Origin: Prorocentrum cordatum
Lineage: Eukaryota > Sar > Dinophyceae > Prorocentrales > Prorocentraceae
Direction of reading: 5' to 3'
NCBI GenBank assembly: GCA_963575745.1
Contig: CAUYUJ010022506.1
Location: 52,501 to 116,500, forward strand
DNA: 64,000 bases
The position numbers and the translations under genes are program-made. Shown here one piece after another: positions 43,641-53,098 of this stretch. A model generated the notes under the pieces. It did no database searches and was not told where the DNA came from. It saw only the letters and a program-made list of their open reading frames with translations. The first letter of the stretch is position 1; each line of letters begins with the position of its first letter.

Positions 43641-44124
43641 GACAGTGACAGTGGAGCTTCTGTGAATTATCCCAAGCGCCGGAAGGCGGTCCCTTTTCCC
43701 GAATGATCTTGAGCGCCACCCCCGTTGCGGACATGCCACGCCCGCGGGGCGACGAGGACTCGAAAGGATTGTGGGTGCGGGATGGGGAAGGGGAGGAGAG
43801 GAAGTTTTGGAGTGGACTGGAGCAGCGGCAGGGACGGACAATACGCAAAAGGGAGGGTGGCGATTGTGGTAGGGCGTTGACATGGGCATTGTTAAGCTAA
43901 TTCCTTATTGGGCCACGAAGCGCGTAAGGGGTGCGCCGAAATTTGATCTATCATGGCGAGGGTGCTGATGATGATGTCGATGAGGCTGGTGATGATGGTG
44001 ATGACATAGGTCATCATGATGCGAGTGTTGCTGATGTTGCTGGTGCTGATGATGATGACTTGAATGAGGGATACATTGCTAAGTGGCATTGCGATTGTCC
44101 CGACGTGCCAAACGCACTGCGGCT
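43641..44124. other. Unassigned spacer
   Basis: Purine-rich 43740-43880 and GATGATG triplets 43965-44070. No gene recognised. Confidence 0.5.
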
Positions 44125-44978
44125 TCAGCCGCCACAGTCTCCCACGGCGAAGTCGGGCGCGTGGCCGCCCCTGTGCTTAGCAATCCAAGGCAAATACGAC
44201 TGTACAGTAAAGACGTTGCGCCTCCGCTGGAACTCATCATCCGTATTCTTCTCTGCAATCGTGACAAAGGCAATCTGATTAAAACTATTCTCCGGCCTGG
44301 CAGCTAAAAAGCTATCACGTGTTCGCAAGTCAATCCACTTGCTCTGCGGCAGCCGCCTGGCCTCATCAATGATTACACCGATCCTCGGATGAGCAGCCAG
44401 GAACGCGTCTGATATCCACACCTTGCGACGCTGAGTGATGGCAGCTGGTTTGTGAACAACGCAAGCACCACTCCGGCCGTTGGTCTGGACAAACTCGGGA
44501 ACAACCAATCGCGCAGACGTCAGTGCAGATATCCACGCGGCCCGCTGCCCTGGTTTCGACGGGTCGGCCACAACGAACACTCCTATGCGCACAGATGGCG
44601 TGGGCACGACTCGCAAACCTCGCACGGCGACGGCACGCATCAGCACTGAGTCGGTCTTGCAAGCATCATCGACGTGACAGTGACACCCTGACATGTCGAA
44701 GCTGTGGCGGAACCTTGCATTATTATGGGCGAGCGTTCGTGCCGTTGCTGCTGCTTTTTTGTCGTTTTGTCTCTGGCGAGCTCGATATATGTCCAAGTCG
44801 GATCGCATGTCATCGTCCATCTCATGATCAAGCAGCGTGCCGTTGTCTGCAGCAGCGCACCGTTTGTTGAATGATTTAGCATGTTGCTTGACAACCTCAC
44901 CCTCCATTTTCGGCGTCCACTTGGGTGCCGACGCCAGCTCGGCAGCAGCCAGTGTATCAGAACGTGACCGCTTGGTCA
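44125..44978 (-). CDS. Unknown protein, exon starting at a strong splice acceptor
   Basis: Minus-strand open frame of about 284 codons ending at 44125. No ATG opens it: the first in-frame ATG is at 44907 (MEGEVVKQHAK, 260 residues), but protein-like sequence precedes it (VTKRSRSDTLAAAEL). Immediately before VTKRS the DNA reads TTTATTTGTCTCTCTCCAAG then GTGACC, a textbook polypyrimidine tract plus AG acceptor, so 44978 is likely the start of an exon joined either to an upstream exon or to the trans-spliced leader. The protein has a basic N-terminus, a Cys/His cluster (MSGCHCHVDDACKTD) and a mixed alpha/beta-looking C-terminal half (VRIGVFVVADPSK, RIGVIIDEARRLPQSKW, NQIAFVTIAEKN). No family recognised. 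Unlike the other genes here it shows no relict leader, so it could be a normal spliced gene or a fragment of one. Confidence 0.55.
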
Positions 44979-45000
44979 CCTTGGAGAGAGACAAATAAAA
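44979..45000 (-). other. Putative 3' splice acceptor
   Basis: Minus strand TTTTATTTGTCTCTCTCCAAG: a pyrimidine-rich tract ending in AG directly before GTGACCAAGCGG. Either cis- or spliced-leader trans-splicing could use it. Confidence 0.55.
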
Positions 45001-45137
45001 AGGAGGAGGGGGCAATCGGGCGGCCGGTGGAGGCAACAAGCGGAATCGAGGACTTCAGGATAGTAGTGGCACTGAAGAAGCTTTCACGGGCCCCTAAAGG
45101 GCCCTTCGGTCCACGTTGCCCCTACCGACCTAACAGA

Positions 45138-45170
45138 CTGGTAAGTTTGTCTTCAAGACAAACCTACCAG
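45138..45170. other. Near-perfect 16-bp hairpin
   Basis: CTGGTAAGTTTGTCTT, one base, then AAGACAAACCTACCAG: one mismatch in 16. It lies in the unassigned spacer upstream of the 44.1-45.0 kb open frame. Confidence 0.8.
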
Positions 45171-45509
45171 TGGGATTTTTGTTGATTGGAGTGGCTTTAG
45201 CTGGCCCCGCCGACCCTGACTGAAGTCTAAGGGGGGGCCCCCAGGAAAATCGAGCCGAGCCCAGCCGTGCCGACGAGAACATTAATTATGGCGAGGAGGG
45301 CGAGGCGTCCGTGCCTCGTCCATCTGGCTCGCGACGTCGAGCCGGCGCTTGCGCAGCCAGTTAGTCTCGGTATCCTGTCGGCCAGTTCGTCTCGGTATCT
45401 GGGACCCTCCGATGCCATCGGAGGGCGGAGATGGCGGAGGGAGGGCGCGGGCAGGGGGCAGAAAGTAGAGGGGGAGGACACAGGTGGGGATGTTAAAAGG
45501 TGGGATGTA
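45171..45509. other. Unassigned spacer
   Basis: GC-rich sequence with no recognised gene or repeat until the CACCAGCCCTCTGGGCG box. Confidence 0.5.
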
Positions 45510-46525
45510 GGAGTCCCACCAGCCCTCTGGGCGCGGGTGGTCTAAGTCTAGGGCGTTTCCCTTTCCAACCTCATTGTGTTCCCTGCGCGAGAGGTTTACG
45601 TCCTCCCCCCATCCCTGCGCTTGGACAGGGGGGGTGGGAGCGGACCCATAGCAGCGTCCAAGATGGCCCAAGATGGCTCCAAGAGGGCCCCCGAGAGCGC
45701 AAGGTGGCTTCCAAGATGGCCCGAGATAGCGGTAGACGGGTCAAGATAGCTTCCGACACGCGTCCGAGAGGCCTCAAGACGGCCCCACGACGGTTTCAAA
45801 TGCCCTCCGAGGCCTCCAAGGACCACACCAAGAGGCCAAAATTATTCAAAACCTGAGGAACATCCATGTTTTTTGCCTTCTCGCTTTTTCGCCTCCGAAG
45901 GGCTCTTGAAGATGGCCCCAAGATGGCCCGAGACAGCCCCAAGATCTAAGAGGGGCCCAAGAGATCCCCAAGACGGCCCCAAGAGCGCCAAGAGCGTTCC
46001 AAGAGCGGGCCAAGGGTCACAAGACGGCATGTTTGAGCCTCCGAGGGGGGGCAAGAATTGAGCCCCCCCCCCTCTTTAGCCATAAGAACCAAGACGGCCC
46101 CAAGAGGCCCCTCAGTGATCCCAAAAGAGCCCCAAGAAGGCCCCCAGTCCCCCCAAAGAGCCCCAAGAGGGCCCCAAGACGCCCCAAAAGAGCCCCAAGA
46201 AGCCCCAAAGGAAAGAGCCCCCGGAGGCCCCAAGAGAGCCCCAAGAAAGAGCCCCAGGAGAGCCCCAAGATGCCTCCAAGTTTCGGAACGCACGCGAGCT
46301 TAAGACACAAATCAGCGCAACAGCCATTACGAGTCATCGAAACACCCCTCGCCCCTCATCGAAACATAAAAAAAAAAAAAGAAAAAAAAAAAAAAAAAAC
46401 AAAAAACAAAAAAAAATTAAAAATAAACAAAAAAAAGAAAAAAAAAAAAAGAAAAAAAAACAAAAAAAACAAAAAAATAAGAGAAAAAAAAATAAAAAAA
46501 AAAAAAAATAAAAAAAAAAAATAAA

Positions 46526-46571
<46 letters not shown>

Positions 46572-46648
46572 AATAAAAAACAAAAAAAATAAAAAAAAAA
46601 AAAAAAAATAAAAAGAAAAAAAAAACAAAATAAAAAAAAAACAAAAAA

Positions 46649-46679
<31 letters not shown>

Positions 46680-46893
46680 CAAAAAAAAAAAAAAAAAAAG
46701 AAAAAAACAAAACAAAAAAAAAGCACCATCGTAGCTTGCACCGATTCCTATCTTAAACTTCAATGCGGGAAGCTATGTGTGATCATTGTTTTCTCGAAGA
46801 CGGCCGCGCGACTGCATGCGTCCTGCCGCCCCTGATTCACCAACTCCCCTGTTGATCGTTTCTGGATGGGCTGGTGGGGATACGCGAAGCGTC
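45510..46893 (-). repeat. Right arm of the 40.1-46.9 kb inverted repeat
   Basis: Mirror of 40,100-41,116: begins CCCACCAGCCCTCTGGGCG, ends with terminus GGTGGGGATACGCGAAGCG (46874-46893). It is longer than the left arm because of an A-rich tract of about 360 bases (46366-46724) inserted between CATCGAA and GCACCATCGTAG, sequences that are adjacent in the left arm. Confidence 0.88.
46366..46724. repeat. A-rich low-complexity tract
   Basis: About 360 bases, overwhelmingly A with sporadic single T, C or G. Lys- or Phe-rich frames through it are not genes. Confidence 0.95.
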
Positions 46894-47110
46894 AAGAATT
46901 TGCCAGACAGGAGGAAGTAAGGAGGGGGAGGGGAAGGAAAGGACGCTGGGGCATCAGGAGGAGGAGGAGGACCAGGACGAGGAAGAGGAGGAGGAGGAGG
47001 AGGAGGAAGAGAAAGAGCTGGGCGGGAACGGGGAGGGCGACAAGGACGACGGGTACTATCTGTCTCATCCTACATCCCACCTCCTCCGTTTATCTCCCCC
47101 CGCTGTTCCC
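46894..47110. other. GAG-rich spacer
   Basis: Purine-rich stretch with a GAG microsatellite (46955-47020), placed between the terminus of the inverted repeat and modular copy 4. Confidence 0.6.
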
Positions 47111-47773
47111 GACCTAGGCTCTGCCTAGTAGGGCTATCACCCTCTTTCTTAAAGGGGACCAGGCAGTATTGCCCGCCCCGGGCGGTTACCCCAGGATCCG
47201 CACCGCGGTTCCCCCAGTTGCGCCCCCTTAGCTTAGCATTGCGTATCTCATTGTAGATTAGCTTCTTTCATCTTAGCTTAGCTTCATATTAGCTCAGGCT
47301 TCTCCTAGCTTAGCTTACCATCATATTAGTTTCGCCGGGCATTCGCATAGCAGAGCACAGCAGAACATAGCAGAGCGTAGCATAGCATAGCGCAGCACAG
47401 CATATTATATCCTAGCCCAGCATAGTGCAGCATAGCATAGCATACCACAGCAAAACATAGCATAGCGCAGCACAGTACAGCACAGCATAGCACCGCGCAG
47501 CATACCATAACATAGCATAGCGTAGCAGAGCATAGCACAGCAGCTCAACACATCACAGCATAGTATAGCATAGTGCAGCATATCATAGCATAGCATAGCA
47601 CAGCGCAGCATGACATATCATAGCATAGCATAGCATAGCATAGCATAGCGCAGTATAGCATTAGCATCGCATAGCATAGCACAGCATAGCGCGGCATAAG
47701 ATAGTACATCATAACAATTAATGCTGCTTTCCTAGGGGCTCCAACTTCTAGGTAGGGTCGCACTGGGGTAATT
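47111..47773 (+). repeat. Modular repeat, copy 4
   Basis: CG box (47111-47232), AGCAT array with many variants (47237-47716) and end box (47717-47773). The end box borders directly on the 5' flank of the next gene. Confidence 0.9.
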
Positions 47774-47808
47774 TGTATTATCCTCGTCATTGTCCTCCTG
47801 CGCGAGTG

Positions 47809-47822
47809 CATTTTGGCACAAG
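47809..47822 (+). other. Relict dinoflagellate spliced leader
   Basis: CATTTTGGCACAAG matches CATTTTGGCTCAAG at 13 of 14 positions, sense to the gene starting at 47913 and 90 bases upstream of its ATG. Confidence 0.65.
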
Positions 47823-47912
47823 CCAGTTTGCGGCGACCGCGCTTCCTTTCTCCTCGCGGCGCTGCGGCACTCAGAGTTTGTTTGGGATTTAGTGATTTGG
47901 TCGTGAGTTTCG

Positions 47913-48902
47913 ATGGAGCTGGATTCTGGTGCTGATGAAGTATCTCGGCGCACCCTTTTCCGACGGTGGTTCTCGTCGGACATTGAGTTGACGACGCTGC
48001 AGCAGCACTGCGGGCCATCGTTGGTCGAACTGGGAGTTAGTATTCTCGAGCTGAATTTATTCAAACTTTTCGAGTGCCAGCAATTGGTCGAAGCTCCGAC
48101 GGTCGTGATTGCATCATGTTTGTGCCCATCACCGGCAGCAGTGCAGCCTCTATGTGACCTTCTTCGCAAGTATGCCAAGTTCTCGCCTTCGCCCAGTGAG
48201 CGGAGGAGCTATTTCGAGGCCATCGCGTACGAGGCCATGGTGGGCCAGTTGCCGCGGGCTACTGTGATTACCCTTTGCAGGCAGACTGATCTTCTGAAGT
48301 TGGGCGATTCTCCTTCGACGGTGTCGCCGGTCTGTCCTATCGTGGGGTTTCGTCCGAAGCAGTGCTACCTGGACGAGGGTGGTCAGCTGCAGTGCCTAGC
48401 AGGTGGAGACCGACTCATTGCACGAGGGCTTCGAGGAGGACCCATCTCAATCGACGCGCACGTCGACGTGCGCGGGTTTCTCGACCTGATCGGCCTATTG
48501 ACGACGGCGACAGTTCACGGCATTCAGGTGCTGTTCGTTGGCGAATGGGATGGCGCTCTCAGTTTAACTTGCGGGGTGCAGGTGCGGAATCGCCTTCATC
48601 AAGTGGCGAGTCGCCCGTCGCAGCCGCTGGTGGAACCCGCGCTCCGTATTTTTGCCACCAAGTTCATGGGGGGCCAGAACCAAGCGTACAGCTACGACGA
48701 ATACTACACGTATGCCACAGATCGGAAGATCCAGCAGATCATGAACGCATATCTCGCATCGGGGGCCGACGGCACATTATTCACAGAAGCGGGCTTTCCG
48801 CGTGATCTACTACAGCCTCATGTGTCGGTCAACGCGGCGGTCATGTGGTTCTTCGCTGAGGTTGCGATTCGGGCCCCAGGTTTTCCAGTTCAAGCACTAT
48901 AG
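47913..48902 (+). CDS. Unknown 329-residue protein, intronless
   Basis: Complete open frame from ATG (MELDSGADEVSRR) to TAG. Composition is that of a normal globular protein with no low-complexity stretch, unlike nearly every other open frame on this strand. The ATG chosen is the first after the relict leader and follows a short leader free of other in-frame starts. Visible segments: an N-terminal helical-looking region (20-60), a Cys-containing middle (67-161), a hydrophobic stretch GFLDLIGLLTTATVHGIQVL (188-207) that could be a buried helix, and an aromatic-rich segment QAYSYDEYYTYATDRK (257-272). No family recognised. The relict leader and absence of introns suggest a retroposed copy. It is the only gene of the block on the plus strand. 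Beyond the stop the frame at 48.9-49.36 kb opens with GTG and shows no support; it is probably 3' UTR. Confidence 0.65.
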   Translation: MELDSGADEVSRRTLFRRWFSSDIELTTLQQHCGPSLVELGVSILELNLFKLFECQQLVEAPTVVIASCLCPSPAAVQPLCDLLRKYAKFSPSPSERRSYFEAIAYEAMVGQLPRATVITLCRQTDLLKLGDSPSTVSPVCPIVGFRPKQCYLDEGGQLQCLAGGDRLIARGLRGGPISIDAHVDVRGFLDLIGLLTTATVHGIQVLFVGEWDGALSLTCGVQVRNRLHQVASRPSQPLVEPALRIFATKFMGGQNQAYSYDEYYTYATDRKIQQIMNAYLASGADGTLFTEAGFPRDLLQPHVSVNAAVMWFFAEVAIRAPGFPVQAL

Positions 48903-49541
48903 TGGCGTTCGCAGTCGGCTGGCGTGGCAGGGCGCGGTGCTGCTATGAAAGTGGAATTGTATTCATTTACGGCATTTTTGTCGGTGGCGCGGCCAACTGT
49001 GTAATTCCTGATGTGCAATTGGGTGCTTTTGGAATCAGTTTTCAGTGCTGCCAGTCGGAATTCATCATATGCAAGGTTTGCGTGTTTGACAACTGCGGTC
49101 TGGGATTTCTGCCCTGGTTGCTGAAGGCAACGCGGGCGCGGATGTCTTTATCTTGTTGTTGTCGCTCATGTCTTTCGACCTTGTTCTCTGGGGCATGTTT
49201 CTTGGTAGATGAAGGCTCTGGTGATCAGAATCAGTATGTCTGTTCGAATTCAACGGTGCGTATTCTGCTGGCTCTCGGCTTGTGCACGCGGGCGTTTCGC
49301 CCGTCAGCTGCGATAGTCGGTGTTCAAATCAATAGTTTGGCGGAGCTGCATCTGTTATAGCATGGCGGTTGTGGTGTTATCACTACTTCATGGACGGTGA
49401 GGTGGGCCCCGGGCCGTGCGTCAAGATCAACGAGGGCCCGTCCGCCGCCCTCCTCCTCGTCTGAGCTTCGAGGCTGGGCGGCGGGCGGACAGCGACAGTC
49501 AGAGCGTTGTCCTCGATCGCTCGTTTTGCGACTGGTGCCCC
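48903..49541. other. Intergenic / probable 3' flank
   Basis: Unique sequence of moderate GC with no recognised gene between two convergent coding regions. Confidence 0.5.
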
Positions 49542-50346
49542 TCACTCACTCTGTGTGCGTGTGTGCGTGTGCGTGCGTGTGCGTGCGTGCCCCCGTCTGC
49601 CGTCCTCCTGCCTCTCCTCTTCCTCGTCCTGCACCTCCTTTCCTGACCCATGCGGGTCCTTGTCGACGTCCCGAAAAGTCTTGATGCCCTTGCCGAGGTA
49701 CGGCTCGCGATACTCAGATCCAGAGGCCCTCGGGGGCCCTCGATATTGCATCCATTTCTTTTGTGCCAGTTCGATGACTCGGTCGATGTCTGCGTCCAGG
49801 AGATCGTGTTTTATTTTTATCTCGGCCACCTCGGTAGTCTCGTGCTTGTCAGCCCCTCGGTTCCCATCTGTGATCGGAGCCTGGCAAGCAAATATCCGCT
49901 CTACAATTGAAGTGCTGCAACCCCTGTAGCATGCAACTCGTTCCAACACTGTCCTCAAGGCGGCGCAGGGGTGCCTGGCGCGGAGGCCAACTGTTTTTTG
50001 TGTCTCCTCAACCGTTCGTTTCCATGCTTCTGTGCTGCCCTTTGTTGGGGCAGCCTGGTAAAATTTCTGGGCATATGGCAGCAAATCTCCGTATTCGTAC
50101 ATCAGATCATCGGCCACGACCCCATATTTGTTGGCACACCTCCGCAGCGACAGTTCGTTATCATGAGCATTCTCATCGGTCTCAGATACATTGAACACAC
50201 CCATTGAGTTGATCAGACTGAACTGCGGGAACTCTGCGTCCACCGTGTGGATGAGCATGCGAACCCATGCAGCCATGTGCACGAAGCAGGCATCCAAGTG
50301 CTCCTCACCGGCAAAGGAACATATGTTGCTTCGAACGATCCCCACC
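49542..50346 (-). pseudogene. C-terminal half of a hAT-like transposase, separated from its N-terminal half by an insertion
   Basis: About 267 codons, minus strand, without an ATG at the 5' end: the frame runs out of the repeat terminus at 50,328-50,346 (GGGATCGTTCGAAGC) and the protein-like part starts SNICSFAGEEHLDACF. The segment ALRTVLERVACYRGCSTSIVERIFACQ (about 129-155), followed by an ETTEVAEIKI helix, fits the pattern of the hAT C-terminal dimerisation domain, in which a Ser-containing loop precedes an ER-F-(S/A) motif. This is pattern recognition, not a search result. The C-terminus (EEEERQEDGRRGHARTRTHTH) runs into a CGCA microsatellite, so the last 15 residues are probably not native. 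Orientation and order match the N-terminal half at 53.1-54.8 kb. Confidence 0.5.
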
Positions 50347-53098
50347 GAAACCTGCGCTAACGTGATATGAGTTGCTACGCCATGCTATGTTCTATTGTGT
50401 TATGACGCACTCTGTCATGGTACGATGTGTCATGGCATGGGTTGCTATATGCTGCGATGCAGTGCTACGGTGCGTTTTGTTCTGCCATTGTATGTGGATA
50501 TGACATATTATGATATAGTGGGGTATGTTATGCGCTGTCGTGTTGCGGTGTAAGGTGTGGTGTGATGCGGTAGGTTGTGCGACCAATTATGTCATAGCGT
50601 ACGGTTCCATGCTATGATACGTTTTGCTATACTATGCCACATTATGCCCGGATCAAATCATGTTACGATGTGTGATGATTTGGGGTGATATGCGTTGTGA
50701 TGTTGTGTAATCATTGTGTTTGTTATGTGCGGGTATCGCATGTGTCACTGTGGTGTTACATGGCATGGCATGATTTGTTATGCTATGATATGTTATGCCT
50801 GTTCCGATGTGTCAGAGCATGCGTTGGCATGCCGCGTTGTGTTATGACATGTTTAGTCACGCTATGTCGCGATATGACGCGTTATGTTTTAGTATGTTCA
50901 ACTGGTTTGATATGATATGATTGGTTTGCTTGTCCTGTTGTGTAAAGAACTGTGTTGTGATGCTGTGCTATGGTATGTACTGCTCTGCCATGGCGAGTTC
51001 TGTTATGGTATGCTCGGGGATGTTATGTTATGTTATGTTATGTGGGTGACCTGGGGATGTGGCGGCCGCGGCTCGTAGAGTGGGCGAGTCGGCGCGCGGG
51101 GTGGGGCCTTCAGGGATTATCAAGGAACTTGGGGGTCTGGCGGCCGCAGCACGCAGAGTGCGCGAGTCGGCGCGTGGCGCGGGGCCACCGGGGATTATCG
51201 GGAGCCTGGGGGTCTGGCGGCCGCGGCATACAGGGCGGGGGGGCGGGTGCGGGACCACCAGGGATTATCGGGTGCCTGGGGCGGCCGCGGCGTGCACGGC
51301 GGGGCGGGGTGGGGTGGGGTAGAAGTAACGATGATGAGCAGGAAATGACGGAGGATGGGGCCGATCCTTGAAGCTAGTTGTCTTGCCGCAGGAAGGCGTA
51401 GCGAGAGAGAAAGGACAGTGGGGGAGGGTGGGAGGTGAGGACATTTAGGAAGGGTCGGAGAACGCGGAGTACGATGAGGAGAATGATGAAAAGGAGGACG
51501 ACGGGCAGACGGTTCAGGATGACGACGCGAAAAGGGAGGACAATGGGCATGACAGAGCAGAAGGAGTGGCGGGAGGACGGATGAGCATCAGATCGCGGCT
51601 CCATCGGAACACTTTGCCAGACTTGTCGGATGCAAGTGGATGTTCTGTGTGTGTGCGTGTGTGCGTGTGTGTGTGTGTGTGTGCGTGGCGGCGCGGACTC
51701 TCATCGCTCCTCTCGCGGGGGCCGCTCACTCTCTGCCGGATGGGCCTTGGGTTAAGGACCCACTTCCCCCCGGTCGACTCCCAGGGAGCCTCAGCACGGA
51801 GTCATAGTGGCGACGTATTCCGTACATGTTTGAAGCAAATGTGTTGCTGATAATCTAGAGTCGAAGGGTCATCGTAGAAACGTGACCCAGCGGTCAATGT
51901 CAAGTAGGAGAGGCCGCAGTAGGCATGCCATCTGTGAACAGGTACAGACAATACTAGGAATCACGGCGGCAGCTCTTCAAATGCAGGCCTCCTGAGGTCC
52001 AGCGAGACCCAGAAAGAGGAAATCCAGTTGAGGCTCTAAGCAGGAGACCCGATAAACCCCTAAGAGGCCCCCAGCAGGCCCTCCCTCTGGCGGCAGCCCG
52101 ACCGAGCACGATGGCGGAATCGCGCGGCAGCGCAACTGGATCAAAGACCTAGGAGAGATCAGATGAGTTCCAATTCATGTTCTAGCAGGGGCGCTAGTAA
52201 AGCAATGGCCCATGGCCTCAAACGACGCCTACATGAGATATTACAATGAGTCGGGAAGGGGGGTCCCAAGTCCCACCAGACCTCTGGGCGTCGGTGTTTT
52301 AGGGAGTGTCCTCTTCCACCCCTCCATCTTCCCCTTCGGGGAGGGGTTTACCCCTCCCCCTGCCTCCCCTGGACCTGGAGAGGGGGTTCCGCGAGGTGTC
52401 GAGGAAGCCACAATCATTGGTTGCACTAGGGTGTTGGTCCCATTTTGGCATCTTGGGGGGAGGGGCGCTAATTAAAGCTCCCCTCTTGTTTGATCCATCT
52501 CCTCCAAGATGGCCCCAGAAGCGCCCAGGGGGCCCCAAGAGGTCCCAATATGGCCCCAAGATGGGCCCACGAGACCCCCAAGAGACCCCCAAAAGGATCC
52601 CAAGCGGGCCCAAGAGGCCCCCCTCAGCGGCGCCCATGACGCCGAAGAGCCCCCCACGACCGCCAAGAGACCCCCAAGACGCCCCAAGACGCCGAAGAGA
52701 TACCCCAAGAGGCTCCGAGAAGTATCCAAGAGACCTCTGGCCCTTTTGCTTGTTCTCCTCCTCTTCGATCCTCCTCCTATCCCTTCTCATCCTCCTCCCC
52801 CTCTAGATCCACCGGGCGGGGCGGCAAGGATCGCATTGGAGCGGCAGGAATTTTTCCCCGCCGCGTGGCCGATAGCCTGCCCCCTCCCTCTTCGCCTCCT
52901 CCTCCTCCTCATCCTACTCTCCTCCTTCTCCCTACTCCCACCATACATCCATTCAATTGTCTCCTTCGCCTCCTCTCTCCTTCACACGGCTCGGCCGCCC
53001 CCCTCTTTGCTCCGGCACTTACTTCCCTGATCGCCTCTCAATTCGCCTGGACATCGTTTCTAGATGGGCTGTGTGGATACGCGAAGCGTGTAGAATTC
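50347..53098. mobile_element. ~2.75-kb modular element inserted in the transposase gene
   Basis: Bounded on the left by the inverse of the terminus (GCTTCGAACGATCCCCACC, 50328-50346) and on the right by GTGTGGATACGCGAAGCG then TAGAATTC (53071-53098). Interior from left: decayed AGCAT/TATGCTATG array (50350-51050), GCGGCCGC block (51055-51305), unassigned sequence with a TG microsatellite (51310-52240), box A (52270-52470), boxes B and C (52490-52880), and the CATACATCCATTCAATTGTC / CAATTCGCCTGGACATC end segment (52940-53090). No transposase frame lies inside, so it would be non-autonomous. Same module family as the repeats at 34.6-36.4, 40-47 and 47.1-47.8 kb. Confidence 0.65.

Noticed and set aside
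46366-46763. Phe/Lys-rich membrane-protein-like frames
   Set aside because: Pure consequence of an A-rich tract; no other support.
48902-49360. 152-codon frame after the 329-residue protein
   Set aside because: Opens with GTG, overlaps the stop of the gene before it, and has no domain; more likely 3' UTR.
52434-52449. CCCATTTTGGCATC as another relict spliced leader
   Set aside because: The 10-base core CCATTTTGGC matches, but the homologous box A copy at about 40070 reads CCAGTTTGGCCTC and belongs to the repeat; no gene follows.
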